Below are positions 10,450 through 21,494 of a stretch of DNA of 64,000 nt, in pieces; the stretch's first letter is position 1, and every line of letters begins with the position of its first letter. Both the position numbers and the translations under genes were made by a program. Under the pieces are notes generated by a model. It had not been told where the DNA came from and ran no database searches. It saw only the letters and a list, made by a program, of their open reading frames with translations. Source of the stretch: Ustilaginoidea virens (Eukaryota > Ascomycota > Sordariomycetes > Hypocreales > Clavicipitaceae); the NCBI RefSeq assembly GCF_000687475.1, contig NC_057316.1, forward strand, positions 5,828,001 through 5,892,000, read 5' to 3'.

Positions 10450-10773
10450 ATGCTTCCTCTTCCTTTGGCAGTAGAAAGACTCGCACACATCACATGCATG
10501 TCATGTCCACGTATATCCCGAGCCATCAACTGCTTCGCCCCGCGTTCTTTGTTCATTGTAGCGAAGCATGTCCATCAACCGCAACGTCGCGTCACAGTGA
10601 CCTTGACTCATTTTCCCGACAAAGTGCATCTTTTGCCTTTTGCCCTTTGTTCCTGAAAAGACAGAAACAGAGGCACAGAGGCACACAAAACAGGGGTATC
10701 TCCAGGTCTATAAGTGCAAACAGTCCATTGCCCTCCCCATACCAGGCTTGACTCTTGGCTTCCTCTGTACAAT
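10450..10773. other. Intergenic between convergent GGT and ALG11
   Basis: Short 3' flanks only; nothing recognisable. Confidence 0.6.
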
Positions 10774-12705
10774 TCATATCGTCAATTCCACCAGGCGGGT
10801 GGTTGCAGCCACCCACTTCTTGGCAAACTCCTCTTCCGTGAATCGAGTTGCCGATTTGCGGGCGCGTCTGCGCATAAGCAGGGGTTTGGATTGCGACAGA
10901 GCTTTTTCAAAACCCTCTGCAAATTCGTCTTCATTGGTGGCGTGGTATCCTGGAGATGGGATTGTTAGCTCGTTTCTTAGGCTCGACATCTCACAGCGTC
11001 GTGTCTTTTCTTTTTTTCTTTTCCATTTTTCTTTTCTCCTTTTTTCTTCCGGATTTGGGGGGGGGGGGGGGGTTGGAGAGAAAAGAGCAGAAATGACAAG
11101 ATTTACCTGTTGGCTCGCCATCAACCTCAATGACAATGTCAAGCTTCGGACCGCCGCTGTTGTGGACCACTGATATCAAGCCTGCCGCCTGGTACTCGAC
11201 GACGCCGATGCCAAAGTGCTCGTTCCACATGCCATTGACACCAACTGATGCCCTCCTTAGACACTCGAGGATTTCGGGCCACGATGCGTCAAGGCGAAAC
11301 TCGACTTTTTCTTTGATGCCGAGCTCGTTGGCGAGGAGCCTGAGTCGGTATACTTCTTTCGAGTCCTGGTCGCCTCGCACGCTGCCAATGAGAACAAGCC
11401 GGGCCTTCTCCGACGCCTTGCTCTGGGTTCTCACAAACTTGGCGAATGCTTGCAATATCATTTCATGGTTCTTTTCTGGTCGGAACTGGGCAATGCACAC
11501 GACGACCTGCTCCCGCTTCTCCTCGCTCGCCTCGGATACCTCGACCTCCTGCTCAAGCTCGCGAACAGCAACCGGAGGGTAAACCACAGCAATGGGAGTG
11601 TTGCGGTCCTTCTGAGCCCTATAAGGGCCCCAGAGGCTTCTGATGTGTGCCTGCGTCCAGGTAGAGTTGGTCACGACAACATCTATCGTCGAACCAACCC
11701 ACGAGTACAGCTTGGCGAAAAGTCGCCAGTATGTTCTTTTAGCGAGTCCTCGTGCTCCCGTTCCCTGGCCGGCATTCACGCCTTGCGACCCCGCGGCTGA
11801 ATTCGGGTCTAAAGACTCGAGCATGTCGGTGGATATAGTCGGGTAGTGTACGTACGCTCCAGTGGCGACTCGAGGGAACAGGAACTTGCAAAGTCCCAAG
11901 GCAAAGGCGTATCCCATTGTATCGATAAAAACGTCGGGCACCAGCAGCGAAAAAGCATCCCAAGCCAGCACCATGGAGCCTATTGATTGCCCGAGCAAAG
12001 TAAACTGCGGCCAGGTCGACGCCAAAACCCAATGGCGCTTCGAAAGATGTAGAAATTGGAGGGTCGGTGAGTGCAAGTGGATGTTGAACCGACTCTGTGC
12101 TCATATTAGGACGGCTGGGCCACTTTAGCGGGAGAACAGTCCAGGACGGCTGCAGAAGCTTACTTGGACACGTTGTAATATGGCCTCCTTGTTCACATCA
12201 TGATCGCCAGTGTAGACGACGCATTTCGCTCTCGGCCACTGATCTTGCGTTGCCCGAATAGCCGCCCACAGCACTCGTTCGCCACCGCCTCCGGCATTAC
12301 TGCGCTTGGTCAAAATAAAAAAATAAAGATAAAAACAAATCACACAAGGGTGGGCGAGCCTACGCACCAAAACGGATGAAAGAATCCAATCACGCCATCC
12401 CAATCCTTCTGCGTCTGGTGGCTGTTGCTTTTCCTGGGGCTTGTTTTGACGGCAGGGTTCTCTTTGGAGTATCGCTCGTCTTCCTCCTCCATCAAGGAGA
12501 CGAGCTGGGCTCGTCGACCATCAGATTTCTTGCGAAGACCAAATCCTAAAAAGCGACCGAGGCGGTTGAGAATGATGGGAACGAGCAAGACGAGAAAAAG
12601 GGGGACCGAGGCCACAATCAGTACAGCCCCGGCAAGAGTTTTGGGATCCTGTCTGGACGAGAACGACGACTTGCCGCCTGTTGGCGTTTGATCCGTATCA
12701 GCCAT
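10774..12705 (-). CDS. ALG11: GDP-Man:Man3GlcNAc2-PP-dolichol alpha-1,2-mannosyltransferase
   Basis: Exons, in transcript order, 12705-12368, 12299-12164, 12094-11107, 10949-10774; 545 aa. It adds the fourth and fifth mannose of the dolichol-linked N-glycan precursor on the cytosolic face of the ER. An N-terminal membrane helix (about residues 24-47, [19 protein letters not shown]) is followed by a GT-B glycosyltransferase: [17 protein letters not shown] (the first splice junction falls at Cys), [20 protein letters not shown], then the GT4 C-terminal half with [13 protein letters not shown] and [24 protein letters not shown]. All splice junctions restore these conserved blocks. Intron 3 (10950-11106) holds a G-run on the plus strand (C-run in the transcript). 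It is divergent from the COX18-like gene. Confidence 0.93.
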
Positions 12706-13356
12706 CCCAGGTAAGGAGTCAGAATAGGTGACGGTGGTCGAAGAGACGAGGAGTGAATGGAGTCGATTGATTTCTCAGAACCAGAAAACCCTCTCTCTGC
12801 CTTGCAATTTGCCCGCTAAGCATTGCAGACAAACATGGACACAGTAAACAGCAAGACAAGAGAAGAGGGAAGGAAAGACGGAAACAATACGAGGTGGGGG
12901 GAACCGTCGGGGATGCAAAGCCCAGCTTAGCTCGTAGTCGTAGCTCTTGACGATGGGAACAAATTATTGAAACATGGAGCTGTTTGTCATCGACGTTGTC
13001 AAGTAGTCGGTACTTGATCCTCCGTGCACGGCATTGCAAGTCTGTTCGTATTTAGAGTCTTGGCTGGCGTGGCCTCCTAGTGACGATGCGAGGGGGGAAG
13101 GGTGTACATACATGTACCGCGCGGTCACGTGGAGCATCCATTGGACCCTGGAATACTCCGTACCCTGGACGGAAAGCACCAAGTCCCACCTACGCACGGC
13201 TGACCCACTGCAGCGCAACCACCTCTCCATCCAATGAGCGGCTCGAACTGCCAACTCATTCCTGTCATCTCTTGAAACCCAAGCTCGACGTTAGCTACAT
13301 CAATAATCAATTGCTCTCATACATCACCGTCACCCCATTCGCGAGAATGGCCCACC
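12706..13356. promoter_or_regulatory. Divergent promoter region, ALG11 / COX18-like
   Basis: Shared upstream region of two divergent genes. A TACTCCGTAC motif lies at 13154-13163 and two CCAAT-type boxes flank it (near 13139 and 13231). No gene seen. Confidence 0.5.
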
Positions 13357-14379
13357 ATGTCGTCGTTTCATAGATCCTCAGCGAGGCTCGTGCCTCTTGC
13401 TAGAGCCAGCGTCCAACAACCTCTCCACCCCCATGCCATCACGTCCCTGCGCATCCAACCTTCCAAAAGAAGCTTTCACCTCGGCGCCGTGGGAGACGCA
13501 GTAGTGTTCACAGCAGATGCCATCTCGGCTATCCACAATGCCGGCCTACCGTGGTACCTTTCCATCCCTCTTGTCGCCGTCGGCGTCAACTTCTCCTTCA
13601 GGCTGCCCGTACAGTACTACACGCGGCGCGTGGTTATGCGCCGAAGGGAGCTCACCCCCTTGGTATCAGCATGGAGCTCGCGCCACGCCGCATCTGTGCC
13701 TCGCGGGCAAGGAGCCTCGGGCGAGAAACAGGGAGAGCGGCTGTGGAGGCTCCGCGTCGCTGGGCTGACGGAGAAGTCGCGCAAGAGGATATACAAGACT
13801 TGGGGGGTGCAGCGGTGGAAAACTCTTGCTCCGTTTCTGAGCATGGCGCCCTTTGTCATTGTTTCCGAGGCTTTGAGGAGATTGTGCGGCGCGCCCATGG
13901 GCTTTATCAGCCATTCTCTAGGACTTGCTTCCGCGGACAAGGTTTCCGCCACGTTGCCTGAAGCAAGTCGTCTGTTTGATGCCGGTCTCACGCAGGGGGG
14001 ATGCCTATGGTTCGCCGATCTGACGGCCATGGACCCTTTCTACGCTCTCCCATTGGCGTCTTCTGCCTTGCTGGCGCGAACTTCATGGGGCAGGCTATCC
14101 AGGGATCAGCTGCGCGCTCTGTTGAGCCTCGACGGTTCCAAGACGCTCAGCACTCCGATGGCTAGAATACAAACCGGCATTGGGCGAGCCCTGCTTCTCA
14201 TTCCCGTGGCTCCGATGCTGTTTGCCGATCTGCCCAGCGCCATATTCTTGTACTGGACCACGACATTTGCGCTCAATGAAGTAAATGAAGCCATCTTGGA
14301 ACGAATCGTGACCAAGCGCGACCCCAAATTGAGCATGGTGAAGCGGACTCCACCTGCGTTGCCGTATCTACGAGGATAA
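13357..14379 (+). CDS. COX18: Mitochondrial inner-membrane insertase, OXA1/COX18 family
   Basis: Single exon, 340 aa. Members of this family help insert proteins, such as the Cox2 C-terminal tail, into the mitochondrial inner membrane. The first 45 residues are Arg/Ser-rich without acids, like a presequence, ending near KRSFHLGAVGD. Next comes the family's first conserved block, IHNAGLPWYLSIPLVAVGVN, with RLPVQYYTRRVVMRRREL after it. Further hydrophobic segments sit around residues 165, 225 and 285 (ALLLIPVAPMLFADLPSAIF), the last followed by YWTTTFALNEVNEAIL, which fits the final membrane helix of YidC/Oxa1 proteins. Family clear; COX18 rather than OXA1 or OXA2 is inferred from the short length and the missing long matrix tail. 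Confidence 0.78.
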   Translation: MSSFHRSSARLVPLARASVQQPLHPHAITSLRIQPSKRSFHLGAVGDAVVFTADAISAIHNAGLPWYLSIPLVAVGVNFSFRLPVQYYTRRVVMRRRELTPLVSAWSSRHAASVPRGQGASGEKQGERLWRLRVAGLTEKSRKRIYKTWGVQRWKTLAPFLSMAPFVIVSEALRRLCGAPMGFISHSLGLASADKVSATLPEASRLFDAGLTQGGCLWFADLTAMDPFYALPLASSALLARTSWGRLSRDQLRALLSLDGSKTLSTPMARIQTGIGRALLLIPVAPMLFADLPSAIFLYWTTTFALNEVNEAILERIVTKRDPKLSMVKRTPPALPYLRG

Positions 14380-14715
14380 CAGGGACAACAAGCACTGCAA
14401 AATGGCGAAAACCTAACTTCTTCGGGCTGTATTTTTCTTTGTTTTTTTTTTTGTATTTTTGCATTAGGGATATCCCAAACAAACACATGACGAGAAAAAA
14501 AAACGAAAATCGGGAACTGCAAGCGGAATTTTCGCCGGAGGGGGCCTGATGCCGACCCTCATGTACATAGTATCATTAAGGTGTATGTGTAGAAACAAGA
14601 ATAGAACCCACCCTGTAAACTCCAGACTTTGAACAAGAGCAAGGACCATTTAATACGAAGCCAAAGCAAAGCAGTGACAGCAAGCAAAGCTGACGTCGAC
14701 TTTCCTCCAGCTCCC
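14380..14715. other. Intergenic between convergent COX18-like and syntaxin genes
   Basis: 3' flanks with T and A runs; nothing recognisable. Confidence 0.6.
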
Positions 14716-15629
14716 TCACCCCAGAACGACGGCAAGGATAATTATTGTCAGAATCACGCCCAGAATCAAAAGTAAGCAGCAGCTCTTGTTGCGCGCGGCC
14801 TTTTGATATCTCGCCGCTTGTCTGGTCTCTCTGTCGGCCTGCGCGGTATGCTCGTGCGTTCTGTCCACATTGTCCGCCAGCGTCATGATGCCTGCATCCT
14901 GCTCGGCGACAATGTGCGCGACGTTGCGAAACAGCAGGTTTAGATCAGCCACGCCTTGTTCGATGTTTCGGATCTCCTCTTCACGCTCAATGATGAGGCT
15001 TTCCTGGAAATCAACCTCGTCTTGCGGCGCCAGCTGGGACAGTTCTTGCTGCTGAAGAAGCTGTTGCTGCTCCTGCTCCTGGGTACCGCCGGCGGCTTGT
15101 CCGTGCGACTCGGATTCGTGCGCGGCGCGGGCAGCGCTGACGGAGGCCTTTTCTTTGTCCAGCGCCTTTCGTTGCAGGTCCTGAAACTCTTGCAGCGCCG
15201 CCTGAAAGTCGCTCGATACTTTGGTTTGCTCATACTTTTGCTGCTTCTGTTCGAAGAGCATCAGCACCCTTCGAGGACCCCGCTTTCCCGGCAAGAGCGA
15301 AGAAGGGATCCGCAGGGAAAAGCGTGCAGGCCTTGGTGACCGAAGCTTACCGTCAAATCATCCCACGTCTGTAATCTCTTGACGCCCTGGCCAATCTCCC
15401 TGCACAGCTCGCGCGTCGATTCCAGGCCCTTGTTCACCCTCTCACGCAGGCGAGGATTGTCCTTCTTGGTGCCCAGCGAGCCGACGCCCTTTGAAAGCTC
15501 TCGGTTGCTTGTCAAGAGCTTCTGCAGTTTGTTCTTGAGTTCGTACTGAAGGGTCTGGAAGTCCGGGTCGTCCGTGTAGCCACCGGGCTGACGACCAGAT
15601 TCGAGGGTGGAGAGTTGATCATACGACAT
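14716..15629 (-). CDS. PEP12: Endosomal/vacuolar syntaxin (PEP12-type t-SNARE)
   Basis: Exons 15629-15351 and 15246-14716; 269 aa. A Qa-SNARE that drives membrane fusion at the late endosome or vacuole. An N-terminal three-helix region (about residues 20-130; L..KLQKLLTSN, LQTWDDLT) is followed by a Gln-rich linker, the SNARE coiled coil (about 170-230; IEREEEIRNIEQGVADLN, then the zero-layer Gln of AEQDAGIM) and a C-terminal membrane anchor preceded by CC. The intron at 15247-15350 joins WDDLT to KQQKYEQ in phase 0, with GTAAGC donor and CTGAT branch. Assignment to PEP12 over VAM3 rests on general resemblance. Confidence 0.85.
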
Positions 15630-16193
15630 GCTGCACGACGATCGCTATGTTGTCTGGCGATGCTGAGAAATGGGGGCGACGGAGGTTGCAGCGGCAAACT
15701 GGGATCCTACTGATGCGGGTAGTTGCAGTTAAAGTTGGTTGTCTGGTCGGCTGAATCCAACCTGACTTCCTAGTTGACCTGACTTGTTGGATGGGTTCTG
15801 CTTGTTGCCTGCTACTTTGGCGCAGACGTAAGTTACCTGGATACACGTATCCGCCCACCTGCTCCGTTAGGAGGTAGGTACCTACAGGTACGCACTACGA
15901 TGTGCAGCACGTGCCCTTTTTCAGTCTAGCCTAGCTGTCTGGGGAGGAAAGAACCGAAAGAACCTGGGCGTCACAACGAGCGACAGGGGTCAGCGGCAGC
16001 CAGCCACGTGACTGATGAGCCGGCGGGATACCGAGCTCTGATAAACGATAAACACCAGATTTATGCAATGCATCTTGTTTCTCTGGTTGCTGGCTGATGA
16101 TTTGCGTTTGCCCACTGCACCGGCACAGCTCAAAATCAAACCACCTCCTCCCACCAGCCTTCTTCACCAGGCCCATACGGATGTGCCGTCGGC
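15630..16193. promoter_or_regulatory. Divergent promoter region, syntaxin / NDC1
   Basis: Shared upstream region with AGGTAGGTACCTACAGGTAC near 15871-15890, a local inverted repeat of the GGTACC type. No gene seen. Confidence 0.5.
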
Positions 16194-18387
16194 ATGGCGG
16201 CCGCCCCAGCGCGAAGAGCTCCTTACAAGGACACTTTGCAGCCCGCTCTGCACCGGCGCTTCTCATCCACAGCCATCTTGCTCTTGGTCATCTCGTATTT
16301 GGAAGCTCTTTTCCTAGCTAGTTGGAGCTCATGTGAGTGCTGATGCCTCTACCCGCATCGCCGCATCGCCGCATCAGCCTCTGCTGCCAAATTGTCTCTC
16401 TAATCGCGCTTGCTGTAGATTTCTGGTCCTGGTTTCCAGTCGGCCCCGCAGGATTTCGAACTCTCCTCATCTTTTGTTGCGGCCTCTCGATTCTTGTCCT
16501 CCGAATCGCCCATTACCATGTCGGCTTGAAAACAGCGGAATCAGGCCTGCAAACTCTTGGCTCCTCGCTTCGTAGCCTTTCCACCTACGAGACAGCATTC
16601 TGGTACAGCATCTCGAGCGTCTTGTTCAGTCTCGTGTTTCTGTTTTCCATGGACGAGTCGGCCAATTTGAAATTCATCACCTCGTTGAGTGGAGATCGTC
16701 TCAGGCTGAATGAGCGGCCGCTGTTCCTCGCCTGCTACTTGAGCATCTGCGCCCTTGTGCAAACATTCAGCCACTACAAGCATGATATTGACCACCTGGA
16801 TCTTGGCACGTCCAAGCGCACGGCGCATAGGCAGCAGAAGGCCCTGGGACTCTTGCCAGCATCTTTTCAAGCGGTTCTTCTCCAGCTGCCTGGGACTCTG
16901 GCCGCGTGCGCGAAGCAAGCCGTCTCGGCACTGACTATTTGCTTATTTGCGTATTACCTCGTTCTGCGATCCTTTGCCTGGGGCTGGGCCCTGGCCTTTC
17001 TGCGGCCAATCTACAATCTACCAAGGACGAGCGCCGTGCCCTATACATGGCCTACAGATATATACCTGCTGGCACGCTGTATATATGCCGGCACGCTGAT
17101 GAACTTTGTCTGGTCCGCTGGAAACACGGCCTTTTCGGTGTTCATGGTCACTGAACCGCTCAAGAACGGCAATCCCTTGACGTCTGAATCCAAAGATCCC
17201 AACGGCAGTCTCTTGAATGGGTTGAAGAGCAAAAAGCTATCTATCAAGGCAAGTAACATTCCCGTGGCCGGTACGTATGCCAAGCCGCAAAACCACCCAT
17301 CTGACACGATTAGGAGCAGTCCTTTGCCGCATGGGAACTATTTCTTATTGCCCAAAACTTTGACGCCCGACGGCAAGCCATCTTTTCCGACATCGATCGC
17401 AAAGACGGTCCGATGTGGTCGCAAGTTTACGCCTTTTGTATGAATCTGCTAAACGAGATGGAGACTCGTGTGGACGAATTCGGAAAACCGTCGCCATCTG
17501 CAGCCGCGCAGCCCGCTCAAGCGGTGGAGGGCGAGCCACGCGTACCTGCCGCCCTTCGGCAGGACCCCATCTTGATGAAGAAGAACGGGGCGTCTGGGTT
17601 GATGGGAGGAGTGGAAAAGGCTTGGGACGAGATTGCCAGAGCCCCTGGATCGTCACCTGTTTCTGAACTGAGCCCTTTGGCCAAGAAGACTTGGAGGGAT
17701 GCCAAGGATAAAATGCTCAGCAAGCGGCAGCAGGAGGTGCTGTCTGCCGAGCACATACGAAGCGAGCTTGAAGGCTGGACAGCCAGGCTGATGAGAATCG
17801 ACTTGATCGGCGGCCTGTTCCGGCACGGATTCCGCACACGGCTTGCCGGGACAGTTTTGGGCACGCCATACGCGGAGCCGGCGCTGTATTCCCATGCGAT
17901 TCAGGCCCTCTGTCTGCTGGCAGCTCACAGCCTGGCCGAGGACCAGTATGGAAACGTCCACAGGGATGTGCCTAGCATCGTCCGTACACTGACGACGGCG
18001 ATACGGAAAGTGGAGGGCCTCAAGCAGCGGTTTCCATTGCATTGGACGGACCCATCTGGCAGCAAAGACTGTCCCGAGGTGGAGCAGGTTCTTGACGCAC
18101 TACGCTCGGGGCTGGAGCGAGTTGTTGCCAAGTTTGAGCCGTACAGCAATGACCTGAGACTGTCTCGAGGCGACCTGCGCTTGGCCAAGGAAGCCATGAC
18201 GAAGCCCGAAGCACCACCAGAGACTTGCGCACCAAAACAGAAGGAGGCTGATGCTGCTGCAAAATCAATACCCAGGCCCAAACCGAAAGCCAAATCCAAA
18301 CCCAAACAAGCTGAGACGAACAATTCGGATTCTACCAACGCACGCCGAATGGAGACGAAGGAGAAGGAGATGGAACAGGTAAGATGA
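16194..18387 (+). CDS. NDC1: Nuclear pore/spindle-pole membrane nucleoporin Ndc1
   Basis: Exons 16194-16332, 16419-17248 and 17314-18387; 680 aa. Ndc1 is a ring-anchoring membrane nucleoporin also used to insert spindle pole bodies in the nuclear envelope. Six hydrophobic segments fit the family: residues about 27-44, 55-80, 105-122, 145-163, 220-245 and 275-300, with a soluble C-terminal half ending in a Lys/Pro-rich tail. Exon 1 was found by the in-frame ATG and a GTGAGT donor that joins in phase. The second intron is GC-AG (GCAAGT at 17249); no GT donor keeps the frame. Its acceptor is either 17313 or 17319, changing the join by two residues (KEQSFAAWE or KSFAAWE). The final codons sit in CAGGTAAGATGA, which looks like a donor, so a further 3' exon is possible. 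Confidence 0.83.
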
Positions 18388-19187
18388 AGACCAGACCGTT
18401 GGATGGAGCAGGATCATGCGTGCATTTACGACGGGGGGAAGAGAAATGGGAAGGAAAGATGGGAAGAAATCGTGTACCATACGCCATGCCATATGAGAAG
18501 TAAAAAATACGGACCAACGGCCTGCATCAGGAGAAGCAGGACGAAGGAGGCTGTTTGTTTTGTGCAGGGCACGGAAACGAACAGCAGCAGACTGTACTCT
18601 GCAGATACGGCCATGTCATGTGGGTGATTGTTGAATCCAGTGAGTGATGCAGTGCATGTCATGGGAGGATCCACTCCACGTTTTTCTCCTTCTGCTCCCC
18701 TTCTGCTCCTGTCACGATCGTAGGGTCAAATGTGTGGAATGTAAGAAGGTTATATTCCTCTAGCTAGTATCTATAGGGAGCAAAGCTATACATATATAGA
18801 CATGGAGGCTGTCACGTGAGCGACATGTGACAGCTCCCCTTCTCCTCCCCTTCTCCTCCACCTACCCACACGCCCCGTCAATTGTCAACCCTCAACCCCC
18901 CTTCCCTTGGTCATCCCTTCCTTCTCTCCTCACCCGACACCGTGTCCGCCAAGTCGTTCAAGTTGATTTGATGGACATGGCCGTCGTCTTGGCTACCGCA
19001 TAGTCTTTTCACGGGACCTCCTCCAGTCATGCCATCTCCATCTTCCCGTCTAGTCCGCCTGGTCCGTCTGGCATAGGCTCATCCATTAGATCAGGGCTTC
19101 GATGGCCTCGGGAGCCACCAGAGCCACCAGAGCCACAGCCCCGTCTGCGAAACTTCGCTGCACAGGGATGCCTTTGTTTCCGCCACA
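18388..19187. other. Intergenic: NDC1 3' flank and DLT1 promoter
   Basis: CT-rich upstream of DLT1 (18830-18940), with a TATATATAG stretch near 18790. A GGAGCCACCAGAGCCACC short repeat lies at 19110-19135. No gene seen. Confidence 0.55.
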
Positions 19188-20588
19188 ATGACCACCAGGA
19201 TGCGGTACCGCCGTCTTTTCTCTCGGTTTCTCTACGGGTCAATATACGTCCTCCTCGTCCTCATTCTCCTCGGTCTCCTCCTCATCACGCCCGGTGATGC
19301 AATCGAACGGTCTCTCAGCAACGGCCAGAAATACAATGTCCTCATTCTGACGATTTCATACGTCGTCACCATCGTCACCGTGGGCTTTGTCTACGCGTTG
19401 CGTCTGTACATTGGCAAGACGGCGATTGCGGCGATTCCAAAGGCCTGGGTGCCTATAGACAGGGGGGACGTCAAGGATGCTGTGTACGCCATGATTCACG
19501 TCGAGCTGAGCCGAAGCGCGGCCATCGCCTACGAAGCGCGGCCGAGGGAAGACGCCCCGGGTGAGCCGACCGAGTCCGAGTCCAAGGCTGGCTCTGTCGA
19601 CCGGACCGCCAGGGCTGGTTCGAAAAGGACGAGGACTGTGGCCGAGGAGCTGGGGCTGCCGCTGCCGCTGCCGCCAAGCCGTCGCGTCTGGGGCAAGATT
19701 GAGCATCCCGGCTGGGCATCACCCCATTCGCCCGATTTGCGCAACTTGCAGTACAGCAGCGTCGTGTCGGAACTGCCCGACCTGATCGAAGCCAAAGCGC
19801 TCGCCTTGGCCCTGGCCGGCTCCGCCGAGGGAGCCGACGTCGCCGGCGGCGCGCAGGCCGAGGAAGCCGCGAGGCTGAGCCCCGAGGCGGCCGAGTTGCT
19901 GCAGCGCACCGCCAGCATGAACCTGCCCCTCTATCTGGACCGCCTCTGCAGCGTGGGCGTGGTCGCTGCGGACGAGACGACGGAGCGCTTCCTCGCGCAG
20001 TACGAGCACGCGCGGTTCTCGAACCGACCCGTCTCGGACCAGCGGTTCCGAGAGCTCATGCACCTGTTTGCCGAGCTGCTGCGAGCCATGCAGCCACCGG
20101 ACCCGGGCGCGGCGGCCTCGCCCGGGGAGGGGAGCTTCGCCTGGGGCCCTCCGGAAAGCGACATGGACATGGACATTGACGACGACGCGCCGCTCGACAC
20201 CAACCCCCCTTCCCCGCGGAGCAGCACGTCCCGGCCAGCGACGGCCAGCACCGACAACTCGGCGGCGCTTGCCGCGCCGCCGCCACCGCCGATGCGAACC
20301 CCCTCGGCGCACGCGTGGAGTTTCCGCACGGCGCCCAACACGCCCGGCAGCAGGAGGACGGGCCCGCTGTCGAGGAGATCGAGCGAGAATAGCTTGAGCC
20401 TGAGCTTGGCGCAAACCCGCCGCCCGCGCGGAGGAGTCCGCAGCCGGCCGTCGGGCCTGAGTTTGCGGTCCCAGGCGACGGGCAGCAGCGACGGCGGATC
20501 CGTGATTCGCCTGGCAACAAGTGACGATGGAGGATGCCTCCCGTATGTATACAACCCACGGCCCACGGGGGGCATCGGAAAGAAGTGA
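19188..20588 (+). CDS. DLT1: DLT1 (defect at low temperature) family membrane protein
   Basis: Single exon, 466 aa. Two membrane helices lie near the N-terminus (residues about 17-35, YVLLVLILLGLLLITPGD, and 50-72, ISYVVTIVTVGFVYALRLY), followed by the family's conserved block (AAIPKAWVPIDRGDVK, SAAIAYEARPRE). The remaining two thirds are low-complexity and rich in Ser, Pro, Ala and Arg, with an RFSNRPVSDQRFRELMHLFAELLR helix around residue 290. Dlt1 is known in yeast as a gene needed for growth at low temperature; its biochemical role is unknown. The ATG at 19188 is the only one ahead of the first helix. Confidence 0.85.
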   Translation: MTTRMRYRRLFSRFLYGSIYVLLVLILLGLLLITPGDAIERSLSNGQKYNVLILTISYVVTIVTVGFVYALRLYIGKTAIAAIPKAWVPIDRGDVKDAVYAMIHVELSRSAAIAYEARPREDAPGEPTESESKAGSVDRTARAGSKRTRTVAEELGLPLPLPPSRRVWGKIEHPGWASPHSPDLRNLQYSSVVSELPDLIEAKALALALAGSAEGADVAGGAQAEEAARLSPEAAELLQRTASMNLPLYLDRLCSVGVVAADETTERFLAQYEHARFSNRPVSDQRFRELMHLFAELLRAMQPPDPGAAASPGEGSFAWGPPESDMDMDIDDDAPLDTNPPSPRSSTSRPATASTDNSAALAAPPPPPMRTPSAHAWSFRTAPNTPGSRRTGPLSRRSSENSLSLSLAQTRRPRGGVRSRPSGLSLRSQATGSSDGGSVIRLATSDDGGCLPYVYNPRPTGGIGKK

Positions 20589-21080
20589 AGAACAGCTCGG
20601 CTGCGGCTGGGGTTGGTTGGCATGGTAGCACTTTCTTGTATAGGCATGGGTACATACATGCACATTGTGTTTCTAGGCCGGTTTTATTTTATTTTCTTTT
20701 TTTATTTGGTCCCATGACGCATGCGGCGCTTTGATTCACAGAGCCATTGGCTCAGCCCGTCGAGGAAAATGCACAGGACAAAAACCAACTGTTTTCTTTT
20801 CCTGTCCAGCAAAAAGCGCAACATCCAAGCGTGAGGCCCGTCGTGAAATACTGTAGCAATCATCACAGCGGCACCGCATCAACTTGCACTCCCGTCCCAC
20901 ACACACACACACACCCCCCCCATCTTCCCCACCCCCCGCCAAATCCGCCGCACGTGCCCCACCAGCCGCATTGATTCGACTTCTTCCCTCTCTAGCCAAC
21001 CCAACCAAATTTTGTTCTTGCTCGTCCAAAATCTCGCCGTCGCCCCAGCCAGCCAGCCAGTCAGCCAGCCAGCCATCACC
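20589..21080. other. Intergenic: DLT1 3' flank and next promoter
   Basis: Has a CA repeat at 20900-20915 and a CCAG(T/C) tetramer repeat at 21046-21073 just before the next start codon. No gene seen. Confidence 0.55.
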
Positions 21081-21494
21081 ATGGCCTCGCAACCGTCCCT
21101 CGTGCCCGCCGCCCGGATGGCCCTCCTCAACCAGCTCTCCCTGCACGCCTCCCAGCGCGCGTCGCAGGTCCGCCCGCCCGCGCAGCCCGCGCAGCCCGCG
21201 ACGCCCGCGCCGCCTTCGCCCGCCGCCCCGCCGGCCCCCCCCGACGACGAGCTCCTCCGCACGAGCGGCCTCAACGACGGCCTGGGCTACGCGCCCGACC
21301 CGTCGGCCCGCGAGGCCGCGCTGCGCGACGCCAAGCTCCGCGGCAAACTGCTCGGCAAGCGCAAGAGCAAGGCGGCGCAGGGCAAGGCGCAGGGCGCCGC
21401 CGCCCTGGCCGAGAGCGAGAGCGACGACGACGAGGGGCGCTCGTCGCTCGGCAGGCGTAAAAAGGCCAAGAAGGACGGCGGTGAGCAAAAGTGA
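21081..21494 (+). CDS. Short basic, probably nuclear protein of unknown function
   Basis: 137 aa from the ATG at 21081, chosen for its CACCATGGCC context; an earlier in-frame codon at 21012 is not an ATG. The N-terminal third has LVPAARMALLNQLSLHASQ, then a Pro/Ala linker, then DDELLRTSGLNDGLGY, a basic stretch LRGKLLGKRKSK, an acidic ESESDDDEGRSSLGRRKK, and a Lys-rich end. The LRGKLLGK...SDDDEGRS..GRRK pattern reminds me of short fungal proteins in the DUF3245 group, unverified. The last codons contain GGTGAGC, a good splice donor; if used, the C-terminus would change within a few residues of the exon end. No function is assigned. Confidence 0.6.
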   Translation: MASQPSLVPAARMALLNQLSLHASQRASQVRPPAQPAQPATPAPPSPAAPPAPPDDELLRTSGLNDGLGYAPDPSAREAALRDAKLRGKLLGKRKSKAAQGKAQGAAALAESESDDDEGRSSLGRRKKAKKDGGEQK

